A DNA stretch of 64,000 nt from Nematostella vectensis (lineage: Eukaryota > Cnidaria > Anthozoa > Actiniaria > Edwardsiidae). Positions 1 through 12,790 of this stretch are shown piece after piece. The translations under genes and the position numbers were made by a program. The DNA lies in assembly GCF_932526225.1 (NCBI RefSeq), contig NC_064048.1, positions 6,118,627 to 6,182,626 of the forward strand, read 5' to 3'. Each line of letters starts with the position of its first letter. Positions within the stretch are counted from its first letter, which is position 1. Below the pieces are notes generated by a model. That model made no database searches. It saw only the letters and a program-made list of their open reading frames with translations, and had not been told where the DNA came from.

Positions 1-2388
1 AGTAGCATACAATTCGCACTTTGTTGGTAAGCTACAACAACAACACTTTTCTTTCCTTGAAGATTTGTTAATTCTTTTATTTGATTATATATCTTTTTTC
101 TATATCTTACTTGCTTTGGTTATCAAATTCTTAACTTGCTTCTCGAAAATTAAATGTTTTTTTTTCTCTCTAAAATTTGTATCTTGATTTTTAGGATCTA
201 AAGTTGTGCATCTGGATTCATAAAAGGTAAAAATATAATTAGTTGTCATTCAATTTTAATTTTTTTTAAGAAATAATGAAATAATGTAATTATTTCGTTT
301 CTTAGGCTACTAAAAGGCATGTTTTTTTTTGTTTTTTAAACGCAATCCTCTATCGTCCTAGTAGCAAAAACAGTTATTTGCGAAAGAATTTTTTTTCTGG
401 AGATAAAAAAATGTGGTTCGGACAACTTAGTGACAATTTACGGGATAAAAAAAGACCTACGGAAATATTCGTTTGGCAAAAGCACAAGAATACAAGAGGA
501 CGCCACAACAAGCGGTAACTTGGAGAGAAATCTTTCTGACCACATACCTAATTTGATTAACTCTAAAATTTTCTTAATTACGATGAACCTCATTTTAGAT
601 AATAATCGCCTATTTCCTTTTTATTAGAAAGCTGAAAATCCTCCGTTAGGTTTAATAAAAATACATTTCCTAGCTCTGATTGTCTCTGTTTGGAGATAAG
701 TTCCTTCCTTTAGGTTCTACCATCGCTCGTATCTTTATTAGATTACACCACGGACAGCAGAGTAATGACTGAATCTGCTGAATGGTCTTTTGTAATTGAA
801 GGGAAAAAATACGAAGTACGAAAATTCAACCTCCAAAAAATTTATGCTATACCCCTCCTCCATCCCCTTCTCTCTAATGCCAATTGGCATAAGCCGGTGT
901 TTCTTAGAGAACCTGTTTTTGGTCCAGGGGCGTAGCCAGGGGGTGGCCAAGGGGGGCGCCCCCCTTCTAGCAGCCAAAAATACAGTAAGTGTATGGGACA
1001 TTGTTTAAAACACAGGAGAAAATGCCTTAAAAAGACCTTTTGGCCCCCCTCCTTTTAAAAATCCTGGCTTCGCCGCTGTGGACGAAAATGAAGCACTGAA
1101 GAGAACAAAGTACATATTCAGTGCCTTGTTGCCTTTCTAATTAGTCGCATTTGACATGTTTCGCCTTTTTTCTTGTTAGTTTTCCAAAGTCGTTAATGGT
1201 TTTATTCTCAAAGTCTTGTTCGCCAGCTTATAAAAAAAATAATAAAAATAATAATTTGTCTCCCTTTAGAATATTGTAACAATGCTGTAAGTATTCAACA
1301 ATGAATACATTCTAAGGCCTATGTATTGTGCCTTACTGGACATTCAGTACAAGCCAGTGGCGAGTGAGAGCTACATTATATTAATAATGGTATATGAGTG
1401 TTGCACCCACAACTTAACTCGTATATGTAAAAATAGTACAAAATGCATCACTTTTATATTATTATTATCTTATTATTATTATTATTTGTTTTCATTTCAC
1501 TCACTATTCGGTGACTGATTTACCAAGAGTTTGATCCAGAGCTTTACAAATCACATGTCCAACCCGGCAAAGGATTCTAATGAAGTTGTTCGCAGTCAAA
1601 GTTCTGGCACATAAAAGATGATTGTTTTGAACAAAGGCTGACTCACAATAAACTTGCCAAATGTCTAAACGTCCAGGGTCTCTTAAAAACGTATGTACAA
1701 AAGGTGCCAATAAGAACAAAACTTTATTTGCCTTCTTATACAAGGTCAAAACCTCAAAACCTAACATTAGCGCAATTGCAACTCGTTTCACAAAGTTTAT
1801 GTGCAACTTCCTGGGTGTATAGTGCCAGCGTCTGCTATACCAAGGGGTTTGCGCCGAAGGTCTCGAAAAGAACAACCTCTTATTTGCCCTTTATATACAG
1901 GTTTCCCTAGACACACATCCCCCGCCTTCCCTATTGTTTTCCTACCGAATAACTTCCAAGCGCCTCAGAAAACTTATTACTCCATCAAACAATAGCGCAA
2001 TTGAAAGACGACTTCCTCTCCACTGTCCACACCAGTGTGACACGTTCTTGGTGCGTGCTTCAAATACGTTATCCCGATGATAAGTGAGCAAACCCTTGCA
2101 CGCAAACACCGGCGAATACCACGAGAACTATTTACTGAGGAAACCGGATAGCTAGACCAAGCCTAATAGAGCCTGAGTTGTTTAGTTTATTAACTCAGAT
2201 AGGGTTACCTCGTAGAGAGGAGCGGACAGAATCGCGCTTAGATTGACTCAAGCAAAACCTGGATCTGTCATTTTACTTTGTAGGAAGGAGGAAGTGTTCT
2301 GATCTGGAGATAAGACGGTGCGGACATAAGTCTGCGTGTGGTGGAAGGCAAGGAGAGGAGCAGAACTCACTTTGAGGAATAACGCGTA
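1..2388. other. Upstream intergenic DNA of receptor A
   Basis: AT-rich non-coding sequence with no open frame that resembles a known protein. The only structured item I see is the fold-back element at 925–1078. The last few hundred bases should hold the promoter and 5' leader of receptor A, but I could not recognise a convincing TATA box or initiator. Short open frames around 1500–1990 on both strands look like chance. Confidence 0.5.
925..1078. mobile_element. Small fold-back (MITE-like) element
   Basis: The left end CAGGGGCGTAGCCAGG is matched by an inverted right end CCTGGCTTCGCCGCTG, with G-rich then C-rich sequence between. No coding capacity. Similar ends (CAGGG..CGTAGC / GCTACGGTCCTG) flank the element at 39267–39430, so this is probably a dispersed non-autonomous DNA transposon family. 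The flanks TGGTC and TGGAC could be a decayed 5-bp target duplication. Confidence 0.5.
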
Positions 2389-2557
2389 ATGGATCAACCT
2401 ACGAATCAGACGTTCGTGGCACCTCAAGATGACATTACCGAACCTTTAGGGATGAGGATCGTTCGGCTGGCCATTTACATTATTATATTTCTGATTGCAA
2501 CGATTGGAAACTCACTGGTCATCTTTGTGGTCTACAAAACAAGAGAGCTGCATACGG
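2389..2557 (+). CDS. Receptor A exon 1 (N-terminus and TM1)
   Basis: 169 nt: 56 codons plus one base, ending in phase 1 before the donor GTTAGT. It encodes a short extracellular N-terminus with one NQT glycosylation site, then TM1 with the GN pair and the KTREL loop. The length equals receptor B exon 1 exactly and the KTRELH end is identical. Confidence 0.85.
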
Positions 2558-5500
2558 GTTAGTCACACGACGCTAATGATGCTCACATTTTTATATATCT
2601 CGCTCCCGCAACCTCTAACACTTGCCCAATGCATCATAAAGTATTTAACTTCTGATTACTTCCATGTGGGTCCAGAAAACCGCTCTTTTTTAGTTCATTT
2701 GTATTCTTTTAATTAACTCAAAGCGATGGGTTGACTACTTCAATATCTACTTAAAACCAACGTAAAATTGTCCATAGCTGGTTTTCTTTCTTTGTATCTA
2801 TCATAACTTAAGGGGGCCCGAAGGGGTTTGTTGCAGCATATTTGTAAATTTCATTAATCTATTTACGAGTATTTAGCGTTTAAGCCAATGGAATTTGCTT
2901 ATCTAATTGTAGTCTTAGAGAGAGCCATAAATTGTATAAGCCTTCATCGTAAACAGTTCTGACATTCTCTGACTTAGCATTTACCTTGTAAAGCCTAGCA
3001 CTGTACACACAACGTCATCTATTTGCCAAAAATTGCCACAAAGTTTATACAACACAGAAATATCTCTTGAAAACTTCAACTCAAAAGTCTAGTATATTAG
3101 AGGCCTTTCTATGAAGCTTAGTTGATGTCGGCACCTTTTTTCTATGATTAACTCAATGGACAATAGAGATTGTTTTGGTCAATAAAATTAGCGAAGTAAA
3201 TAATATAACTGGGGGTGCCTTTGTTGGAAGGTGCTCATCCAAAACATGCAAGTGCAGTGGTAAATGGAAATCAGCTTAACTCGAAGGACCTTGATTGTTA
3301 TTTTAATAAGCAATTTTCCATTTAGGTAGAAAGGTCTAGCTCCTAGCGTTAGTCGATAGATTATTATAAGATTTCTCAAGTACCTAGTAATGTAATTAGA
3401 ATGTATAGCTTGTTATCGGCCTTCCCATCGCTCATGATCTACAGATTTTGAAGTTTTTATTAGCGGATTTCTAGCGCGCGAAGGGAGTCATTTAATAATG
3501 AGGTTTCGCACCTTAAAGTACTGTACAATCGTAATCAAATCTTTACGGTGTTATACATTTTTCTACATAGTGCGCAAATCGACTCAAATCAGTACCGTTG
3601 AAAAACCTTTCCTGTTTACATCCTCGATACTATCTTAGCGCAGTAGGCATTCACAAAATGCCAAAACCTTTATATAACTATAGATATTTTCTAAATGTGA
3701 AAACAATAGTTTTGGCTCGCTAATAGTTATAACCGAATGATTTATTCTCTGCACATAACCTTTTAATCATCTATTTACACCGAGTATAATTTACATATTC
3801 ACTTATCAATCGCTTTTATTATATTCCCTACTTATTTGCGATGTCTTTGAAAAGACATTTGCATTATCCATCTTTGACTCTACGTGGGTAAAACAAAGTT
3901 TGGATTAGCAGAACTCAGCCTCGTCTAGGCTTTTGTGGTTTCCGGGACCTACTCAAGAACCTAACTAAAAAAACCACGTCCTTCGAACAATATAATACCT
4001 TTTACAGAGAGACTCCATTCATTTATTTGCTTGCTATTTTTCGTATTATGATTAACCCCAGGCAAGCGCAGTGCTCGTCTTTGTTTACAGTTCAGCTCGT
4101 TTAGATTTGCCCCCGATACCGCAAAGCACAGCTGGTGTCTATGTAAAGTGGAAAAAAACTCAAGTGTATTTCGGTTGTCGAGTGCGCCCTTCAAGTGATT
4201 TCCATCGTCGGCGCGCTTCTCAATTCCGTTGCAGTTTTTAGGTCAATTGCCGCATAGCTCGTCTGGATCTGTTCTCGTTGAAAACTGTAAAGTTATTGGC
4301 TGTAAAACAGCTAATTTATCGATTTTAATATTAGGGATTCCATTCATGTGGCGCAAAACGTTTTAACCTTTGATCCCGGTTACTTGTATTACCCAAGAAC
4401 TGATATTCGATTGCTTTGGGCTAATGGATTTGCATCTTCTGATATATTTTTTGTAAACTGTCTGTCAATTTACTAGGGAATGGCCCTTTCTATAGAAATC
4501 GAGGTGTGAACCCTTTGTAGACGGGTTCATTGCTCCACAAGTTGCAATTACACTCTAGATAACGAGCTATTGTAATCATACTTTGTTACTTTAGGATTTG
4601 ATTTCGTGAGCTGACCTTGAAATACTTGTTTAAGAGATTGCAGTAAAAACGAATATTCAGCTTTAAAAAGGAAAACACGTTTACAAAACCTCGACCCCGA
4701 GAAGACCGTGCTTGTGATGAAAAAGGCTGTGTGGGGATGAGAGATGAACTCGACCGGCGTGACTGCTAAATAACTCCTAAACAACCCCAGCTGACGAAGA
4801 AAATTGCCCGTGCTTAGAGCAGTCACGGAATAAACATACGCGCAGAAATCCTAGCTATTTACCAGGTCAATACGGCTTAATATTCACCCCTTAATATCCC
4901 GGTAAAATAAGACTTTAGAGCCACAATAGTCAGTGTATGGGATAAACAATACGGAATAAACATACGCGCAGAAATCCTCGCTATTTCCCAGGTCAATACG
5001 GCTTATTAGTCACTCTTAAATAGCCCGGTAAAATAAGACTTAAGAGCCGTACTAGTGCGTCATTGTTATGCATTGTACAAGAAATCGTCGGCAAGTCGCT
5101 GTGGTTCTGGTACGTGTTCTGACGAGAGAGGAAGTGAGGATGCGATGAAAATTCGATAGCGGTCAACAGGAAAATGGAATATTGTTGTGTTAGACAAAAC
5201 GATGGGCTATCATCATTGCCCTCAGGGAATGGAATGGATATACGTTAAAGCAAAGATCAATGCCTCCCCGATCATCGAAAAATATTCAGGTTTGACGACT
5301 CATCGATCTGACGATATTCTGATTTTTCATAAATTTTGTTGCATTAAAATATACAGTAAAATGTACGAGCATTTTTAAAACCATGGGCTCTTGCTATCTA
5401 CTCAGCTGAATAACTTTCTAAAAATTCACTCGTTTCCTTGTTAATTATCGTAAAATAAAGGTATTAATGCCGTGTACATGTCAATTACCGTCAAGTACGT

Positions 5501-8500
5501 CGTCTGCCGAGATTTCTATCTCATCTAGTAATTTGGAAGTATTCATATCGGAATGGACTCGAGAATGTCGGAGCCTCTTGAAGGTATCATGCCGTGTATA
5601 TGTCTATTACCCTTACAAATAATGTCGTCCGTCGTTATTCTTATCTCATCTAGTAATTTGGAAATATCAGATCGTAATGGACTCGATAATGTTGGACCGT
5701 GTTAAAGGCCTGCCAAGCCTTTGAAGGTAACTAGGTCTCCTTTTTCGTAATTTTGAAATATCAGATCGGAATAGAATTGGAAATATCGGATCCTGTTTTA
5801 GATAATTGAGCGTGTCTAATGCCGACAAGAACGTCGCTTGCTGGAGGCAAGTAATTTACACCGAGACTGGTCATAAGTATTGAGTTAGAATAAGATTCCC
5901 GAACATTCTAATTACTAGAAAGAAATTGAGCTATTTGTCCTAAATGAGGTGTGATTTTTGGTCTCTCCGATCTGAACAGGGTTCCGAACTTAACCATTCA
6001 ATTTCACGTGAATACCCAAGTATAATGTCCTATATAGAGTATGGTGAGGTATATAAAAAGGAATGTGGAATAAAATCAATAACAAAGGTGTGTCGAACAA
6101 AAGTTTTAGACTATTAAGTATGCAGAACTCTTAAAACGTCAGCTCTAGCTTCTAAAAGGACAAACCGCATGAACGATTTTGTATCATTTAAATTTCAAAT
6201 GTATTTATTATTATTTGTGTCCAGCTGACGGGCCCTGTAATTAAGCCCTTGGCTGCAAAAGGGTGAATAAACCATTGATTGATTGATTGATTTTATAATT
6301 TTCAACCAATTTTAGTACCCGACATCCCCTTCCTCCTCTAAAATCAACAATCTAACATCCACCACAGGTGGTGAGAAATCTTTACGTCCGTTCAAATCCC
6401 GCTAAGAGCTGATAAACACTGAAAATAAGATGGAAATTGTTTTAGCGAGCAAGCTTCATCGGTATGTTACACCCTCAAGCGGAAATCATCACCACACTTG
6501 GGTCTAAAGGGCTTTTGTTCGTTATAAATATCTAGCTGAGTAACCTAAATTTACATACTTTTTTAAATTCCTCTTCAATTATCACAGTAATGTAAATTAC
6601 ATAACGAACAGCACTCCACTCCATGATAGTCTAATGTTCGACTAATGTTCTGATTGTTCGGCTTTTCGTGCATTACCTTTTTAAGACAAACCGAGCAATT
6701 AGTTTTAGTGGTGTTTCACAATAAAAAAGGTATTTTCCTGTGTCTAGGTTATATAGCCTCGCACTCTAGTAAATTTACAAACTATAACTTTTTCACTTGC
6801 TTTGACCTGGCCACACGCAGCTCGCTCGTGTCCTACGCTTTTAAGCTTAATCTCGTCTTTGATAAATGTTATTACAGCGATCTGCGCTGGTCCACTTTCT
6901 CTTTATAGAGTTTATTCGCTCTTCAGAGTAGTCTATATAGTGTCTCTGTCATCGAACTGCTCGCTATATCAATTTGGCAAATTCTTTGTCACTAAGCCTA
7001 CTTACACGTATTTAGATGGCTGTTGTTGTTTAAGATTAGTCCTGACAGCAATTTTTAGATGGTATGTACTATGCACCCACAGGACAGTGACGTCACATGG
7101 CTTCCATGATTTGTCAATCGCCGCATCTTTAAAAATGGCGATCAAACCACACCTTCGTCATCGTTGAAATTTGATAATACAACCGCTTGTATGGAAGAAA
7201 GCTTGAAAATAACAATCCCCAAATGAGGTCTGATACGTTATTGATAATATTTGCTTGAATGTTCTCTGTTACTCGCTTGAATATAAGCCGATGGAAATGG
7301 ATGCTTCGTGTGACTTGATAATGTGTGGGTACGTAAAATGGCGGTCTGTTTGGCCTCCGGTTGGCCTCCTTTAAATATCACATGATGGTAGCTTTATCAC
7401 TCGATTGTATGGTCAAGATATAAAATAAGTTGTGAGGGTGAGGGGAAACTAAACTTTCCACTTTTATGTTTTATTCATTGATGACTCTCATTCGCAAACT
7501 ACCTTGGAAAACCGAGTCTTTCTTCAAAAAATGCGCGATCTATTACACATTTACAACAAACGCGCTCTCTCGGGCTTTTAGCTGCACAATCACAACAAAA
7601 AAAAGCAACTTACTTAGCGCTTATATATAAGCCATCAAGTTTCTTTCTCAGAAAGAGCTTAGGTTCATTTTTTTTTTTTTTCATCGTTCTCTGGCGTAAC
7701 AGGCGCATTCAATGATGTGTTTATTTTGGCTTGAATTTGTCACTCAAAACGTCAAATGATCAGCTAGTACAAGTCGCCTAAGTTTCAAAACACGTGCATC
7801 TCCCAATAAGTCTAATCAAGCGCCATTCATCACTTAGTGCAGCTTTTATCGGATTTGTAGCCATCATCAGGTCATAAGACTTACCCATTATCGCCCTCTG
7901 AAAAAGCTAACATGCGACCAGCAAACTGTAATAATAAAATCGTGTGTGGTGGCCACCAATCATGCTTGTGTACACAACATAATACTTGTGCCGCCTTAAC
8001 CCCCGATCATCGATGGTGGTCTGATGAGATCGATCAGCTACGAATCTATCAAGAAAACGTGCTGCAATTTTCAATTTCAGCGAGCAGTTTCTCGTTGCGC
8101 GGTTTGGCTTGCGATTTGTTTGCGCCTGCGCATTAAGGTACGGTAATACGAGCAGCAAAATCGTGCAACTTTTGTGGCAACATATGTAAAAATATAGTTC
8201 GAAGGCGATGTTGCGCGTTTTACTACCGGCCCACCAACTTTTGTCCTAGCAAAAGATAGACTTGTTCTTGCTGTTGATCCGCCATCGTTTTGCTCTGTGA
8301 CAACGATGTGTGACTTTCGTTCAACCAATCACAAGCCTTATTGCAACTGCTTGCGTATACTTGACGTCTTTTTGCTGCGAGACAAGTTGGGTTGATGTAG
8401 TAATACGTGCTACATCTCCGAGTTTTGTCGCAAAAAGTAGACCATCTTTTACTTATTGCAGCAAAATTTTTAAACTTGCAACAAAAAAAAATTGCTGCGA

Positions 8501-11269
8501 CAAAAGTTGGCGCGCCGGTAGTTAAACGCGCAACGGCACTTATTTACAAACCTTTTTTGCAGCAATGCTGCCAAAGTTAGATACTAACCCACAGTTAGAT
8601 GCTAACCCGGTACAAACCCTGTTCTGATATGAGAGTACACTAATGACGAGGAGTTGTCCTTTTTTTATACTTACCCATTGTAGTCTTACAAGAAATGACT
8701 GAAATGACTGAAAGCCCGCGCGCAATGCCACATGGAAAGTTATTTTAATGAAAAAAGGGTGAATACAATTCAAAAACGCGCGTGCAATAAGTTACAAGAA
8801 ACATCCCGCGGGCAATATGTTGCAAGAGGAAAAACGGCGAGCAATAATTTGCAAGTGAAAAAAAACGCGCGTGCAATATGTTGCAAGAGACAAAAACGCG
8901 CGAGAGAAAAAACGCGCGTGCAATATGTTGCAAGAAAAAAAAAACGCGCGTGTAACAGAGCCTTTTGCCAGCTTATTTGCTCTTATAAACTCGCGAAGCC
9001 ACCATATTAAAAAGGTTTGTCCCTCTTGTTTCAGTGACGGGTTACCTCATTGCCAATCTGGCAATTGCGGACCTTGGCGTGGGACTCCTGTGTATTCCGT
9101 TTACTGTCGTCTTCTATGAGCTCAACTTTGTTTGGCCCTTTGGGGCCTTCATGTGCAAGATGATTTGCTTGCAGCCGCTTTTCCTGATGGCATCGGTAGC
9201 CACACTCATGGCCATATCTATAGGTAAGTATTGACGATAGGGGATAAGTGTAACTTAGCTAGCCCCACGCCCCCTCCTCGATACCCTTACCCTGAGGATT
9301 GACTGGGAGAAATTTTGCGTAACAATCTTCTCTCCTTCCTCAACTTTCTCTCTTTCTGGGATAGATAGGGAGATATCGTTGACATAACCACCCTCCCCCC
9401 CCCCCCCCTCCCGTCCAGCCTCCTCGACACCTCCTCCCTTGGAATAGACGGGTAGACATTAGGCCTGACTAGCTTCTCTCCTACCTCAACACACAATCTC
9501 TTGTGGATGGACAGGGAGTTAACTCCAGTCTCCTCGGAATACATTTTGATGTCCCCTCAGGAGTTAAAATCGTACAGAGTGGTCGACGGGTAATGATATT
9601 TCTATTTGATACTGTTTCGTTTCTGACCGCCTACTCGCTTTCCCTCCCGCTATTTTACCCGTCCGTTTATTTCATTGAAATTACCATCTTTTCTCCTAGA
9701 TCGCCATCAATCCATCGTATACCCATTCAACCCACGCATCTCTCTGACCCAAGGCAAGCTCATCATCGCGTTAGTCTGGCTGATTGGCATGTTACCAGCC
9801 TTTCCCATGTTAGGAGTTTTGGAACTAGTAGAAACACCACGCGGGCCCACCTGTACTGAAACTTGGCCAGACATGGATTTTGGGGCGACTATCAACAGCA
9901 AGCTTAGCTTCGCGTATACCATCGCTTCTTTCGTGCTCACATACGCGGTGCCTTTGCCGCTGATCATCATACTCTACATCAGAATAGCGCTCAAGCTCAG
10001 AGAGGCTATCAAGGATGCCGCCGACCGGCCAGGCTTCCAGGCGGCTCAGCAGACGCGCAAGATTATAAAAATGCTGGTTGCTGTGGTTGTTTGCTACGCG
10101 CTGTGCTACCTTCCATTCCATGGCATGGTCTTTCTAAACTACAGCCAGGTAGTAGAAAAGTAAGTACCGAATAGTTTCAAAATTCAAATTTATTACTACC
10201 ATTTACCATGTTGATTTATTTTCCCCCACACGTAGCAATTGCCATAACAATTGAGCGAGGTTAGCCCATAAAATTTCAATTTCTTTAAGGTGCTCTTGAT
10301 CAGTAGCTTGAGTTACCAAAAGACTCATAGATTTTCACACTCCACATCAAACCATGGTTATAACGAACTACCATTCACCTAGCGCAGACACTTGTGGATT
10401 ATCAGGGTCTTTCCCGAGGGAATATCTCGTGTCTTACACGGGTTTATAAAAGCGATAGGTACCATATCCGCATATCTTACACCCGGTGATTTGGTGTTAA
10501 TAACTTGAGTATTCGCCGCGTCTAACGCTAATATTCCCTAGCGTAAGAGCGTCTTCCGCAGTGCAGACAAGATGATTACATGCGCATACCTAAATATTCC
10601 CTAGGTTTTCCGCGTCTTATGCTAGTATTCGCCGGTAAGACTTGAGAATAACACGATTTTCCACCCGTGGAATATTAGGGGAAGACAGGTGGAAGACACG
10701 ATGAATTCACCTTGTTTTCCATGTGGCGAAGATTAGATGCATCTCGCATATTCCGCGTGTCTTCTCACGGTTTATATTAGAGTATTATTTAATATATTGT
10801 CTTGAGTATATTTGGAGAATACTTAGGGAAGACACGGGAATATTTACCCCTAGGAGGAAGAGGAAGATTTCGAATCTTACTAAAACCTGCGCTCGGGGTA
10901 TATTTTGAGAATATTTTTTTTTTCTTGTGATTATATGGTTAGAAGTCTCCTTAAAAGGCAAACACCCGGCGGTGGGAATAAACACCGTTTCAATCAAATT
11001 TGTTTGATATGGGCAAAGACTGCTGTTAATAATGTTACCTTGCGCTATGTAGATACTAAAAAATCAATTTTAATTTACCTTGCAGCACGCCGATAGTATA
11101 TCTGATCCAGTCTTACTGCCAAGTGATCATGTATTTCAACAGTGCCTCAAATCCAATTCTCTACGCTTTTCTCGGGGATCAGTTCCGAAACGGCTTCAAA
11201 AAAGCAATCGGCTGCAAGATTGGCCAAAAGGTAATCCACTCTATGAGTACCAGACACACCGAAGCGTGA
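2389..11269 (+). CDS. Receptor A: class A (rhodopsin-family) GPCR, probably peptide-type, 4 exons, 333 aa
   Basis: Seven-transmembrane receptor expected at the plasma membrane to couple an extracellular ligand to heterotrimeric G proteins. CDS = 2389–2557, 9035–9223, 9700–10159, 11086–11269; lengths sum to 1002 nt (333 codons plus TGA). Class A landmarks are in order: N-glycosylation site NQT at 6–8, TM1 GN at 40–41, TM2 NLAIAD at 64–69, WPFG at 90–93, TM3 Cys97, DRH at 120–122 in place of DRY, TM4 Trp146, loop-2 Cys171 (disulfide partner of Cys97), TM5 Pro, TM6 CYLPFH at 255–260, TM7 NPILY at 295–299, then a short tail. Introns are phases 1, 1 and 2. The CxLPxH and WPFG pattern suggests a neuropeptide-type receptor, but the ligand cannot be read from the sequence. 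It is a paralogue of receptor B downstream. The first in-frame ATG before TM1 was chosen as start. Confidence 0.9.
4827..5056. repeat. Two-copy tandem duplication, period about 126 bp
   Basis: The motif GGAATAAACATACGCGCAGA starts at 4827 and again at 4953. The following roughly 100 bases (through CCCGGTAAAATAAGACTT and AGAGCC) are repeated with a few substitutions. Non-coding. Confidence 0.75.
5467..5710. repeat. Two-copy tandem duplication, period about 122 bp
   Basis: ATGCCGTGTA at 5467 recurs at 5589, and both copies carry CTCATCTAGTAATTTGGAA and GAATGGACTCGA-like or AATGGACTCGA segments. A shorter third partial copy (GGAAATATCGGATC) follows near 5750–5800. Non-coding. Confidence 0.7.
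6200..6296 (+). mobile_element. Probable non-LTR retrotransposon 3' end
   Basis: A segment with GTCCAGCTGACGGGCCCTGT and a GCAAAAGGGTGAATAAACC stretch runs into a short (ATTG)n microsatellite tail. A 3' end finishing in a short tandem repeat is typical of CR1/L2-like LINEs. No reverse-transcriptase coding sequence is attached, so this would be a 5'-truncated insertion. Confidence 0.45.
8211..8532. mobile_element. Inverted-repeat (MITE-like) element
   Basis: The left end at 8211–8246 (TTGCGCGTTTTACTACCGGC...) matches the right end at 8497–8532 in inverted orientation (...GCCGGTAGTTAAACGCGCAA) over about 36 bases. The interior also has short inverted TTTGTCGC / GCGACAAA motifs. No protein is encoded and no clear target duplication is visible. 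Confidence 0.6.
8770..8955. repeat. Minisatellite with CGCGCGTGCAATATGTTGCAAG-like units
   Basis: Degenerate repeats of roughly 30–35 bp built around ACGCGCGTGCAATA, TGTTGCAAG and an A-rich spacer, about five copies. The repeats end about 80 bases before the receptor A exon 2 acceptor. Confidence 0.7.
9035..9223 (+). CDS. Receptor A exon 2 (TM2–TM3)
   Basis: 189 nt, phase 1 on both sides, acceptor TTTCAG and donor GTAAGT. Encodes TM2 (NLAIADL), the WPFG first extracellular loop, the conserved TM3 cysteine (Cys97) and TM3 up to the first base of the DRH aspartate codon. Same length as receptor B exon 2, with the opening VTGYLI shared. Confidence 0.88.
9700..10159 (+). CDS. Receptor A exon 3 (DRH motif to TM6)
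   Basis: 460 nt, entering in phase 1 after CTCCTAG and leaving in phase 2 before GTAAGT. Covers DRH, TM4, extracellular loop 2 with Cys171, TM5 (YAVPLPL), a basic third intracellular loop, and TM6 with CYLPFH. The same span is divided into three exons in receptor B. Confidence 0.88.
10160..11085 (+). other. Receptor A intron 3 with degenerate repeats
   Basis: Between GTAAGT and TTGCAG. From about 10400 to 10870 short motifs recur irregularly (AATATTCCCTAG, GTCTTAC, GAAGACACG), suggesting a decayed satellite. No coding content. Confidence 0.5.
11086..11269 (+). CDS. Receptor A exon 4 (TM7 and C-terminal tail)
   Basis: 184 nt entering in phase 2 after TTGCAG, ending at TGA (11267–11269). Encodes TM7 with NPILY, an amphipathic helix-8 region (FLGDQFRNGFKK), a GC pair that could be palmitoylated, and a short Ser/Thr-containing tail. 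Confidence 0.88.
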
Positions 11270-12790
11270 CGTCACAATAACGCATGAACGTCACCAGATG
11301 ACGTCATATTTTAGGACAATGGTGGTATCGTGTCACGTGGGCATTGGCGTCATGCAACTTGTTGATGCCATCCGTTTTAGCCAGAAAGCAATAGCTAGGA
11401 GAGAAAGAGCTTTTATGAAAGAAACAACCAAATATCAAGACCTAAATGAAAGAGAGAACGCTACTAGACCTCGTTGATTAAAAAGTACCATCGTCACAAT
11501 GATGCCACCATTGCTTTAAAATTATTATATCATAATGATGTAATCATCAACAAGTTTTAAATAGCCATGATATCATTTTAATGACCATTTAAAAATGGTG
11601 ACATCATTGCCGTCAGATGGGAAAGCACGTAATATAATCATAGATAAGTCGTTAATCGTATTACGACATAGTTGGGTATCGTTTGGTAGCATGGGTAGCT
11701 AATTTAGTTAAGACGCCGATCAGAAGAAATGCATGTGTAATATATTTATGTGTATGTATTGATGACGTCATTTGCTAACAGATGCATAGTACAGCTGTCG
11801 TATTTAATGCATGAGCCACGTCAGCGAGTATGTGTTGTGACGTCATGGCGCGTTGGACGTCATTGTGACATAATGGCGTTTAACCCTAACACGTAAGTTC
11901 TTTTTTCATTCAAAATGATATCCAGTTAGATCTTACGCGAACTTACGTTTCAGAAAAACTGATTATTAAGGAAATTAATTTGCACACTAATGATTGTTAA
12001 CGAACTAATAACTAATTAAGGAACGCTAATAGATCATTATGTCACCAATCCAATAGAAATATTGAATCGTATGTAAATATATTTGATAAGAAGATGTTAT
12101 ATACTGTGATTTGGTACGATTTGTTGAAAGATGTTAGAGTTTTAAGAATTCATTCATTAAAGTATGAAGTGTTATAGCGGTCACGTGACTGGCTTTAAGG
12201 TGGAGTAACCTGGCAATAGTTTGTTGTATACATATACAAACTAAGAACATGCACTACTTGGCTTTGTTTAAAGATTTCTTATGTTTATTTGTCTTTGGTT
12301 TGGCCTTTTCTTTGCACTAACTGTGCATTGATCTTATTTTCTTATTAATACCATATTTGGAACATATTAATATTCATACCATGTTTGGTCAATATTACAT
12401 TTTGCCGAAAAATGTTTTATCTTCAAAGACGAATTATTTTTTTTGGCTTTTCCTACAAAACAAAGCAGTAAATTATCATGTTATCACAAAGTATGATTAC
12501 CACTCTCCTATCTACGTTCTCGGCATGAAGACCAATCAATAGAAAATATTAGAAATAGCTTAAGAGAAACCGGCTGTTCACAATATCTGTGTTGTTAATT
12601 CTTAAAATAATAAACTTGCATAAAGAATCAACAATTGCGCCATTCCCATCGGGCACCCCCCCTAAATATAAAAATTGTACCTGTTATACTAATATTTTAT
12701 CCCATTGATGAAAAGTGTTTTAAAAAATTGTTTTAGAAATTATCTCTCGTACTGTATTTCCAAAACATAGATTGCTAGGCGAACTAGAAT
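11270..12790. other. Intergenic, 3' flank of receptor A
   Basis: AT-rich DNA with several TGACGTCA or GACGTCA motifs (for example at about 11269–11310 and 11760–11860) and no gene. It should include the 3' UTR of receptor A. I could not fix a polyadenylation site with confidence. Confidence 0.5.

Larger units (their letters stand above)
2558..9034 (+). other. Receptor A intron 1 (about 6.5 kb)
   Basis: Begins GTTAGT and ends TTTCAG. It contains the tandem duplications at 4827–5056 and 5467–5710, a LINE-like 3' end at 6200–6296, an inverted-repeat element at 8211–8532 and a minisatellite at 8770–8955. The rest is AT-rich sequence in which I see no gene. Confidence 0.8.

Noticed and set aside
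5940-6000. Possible 5S rRNA-like stretch (GGTCTCTCCGATCTGAACAG)
   Set aside because: It lacks the internal promoter boxes in correct order and the conserved 5S ends. Similarity is limited to a few words.
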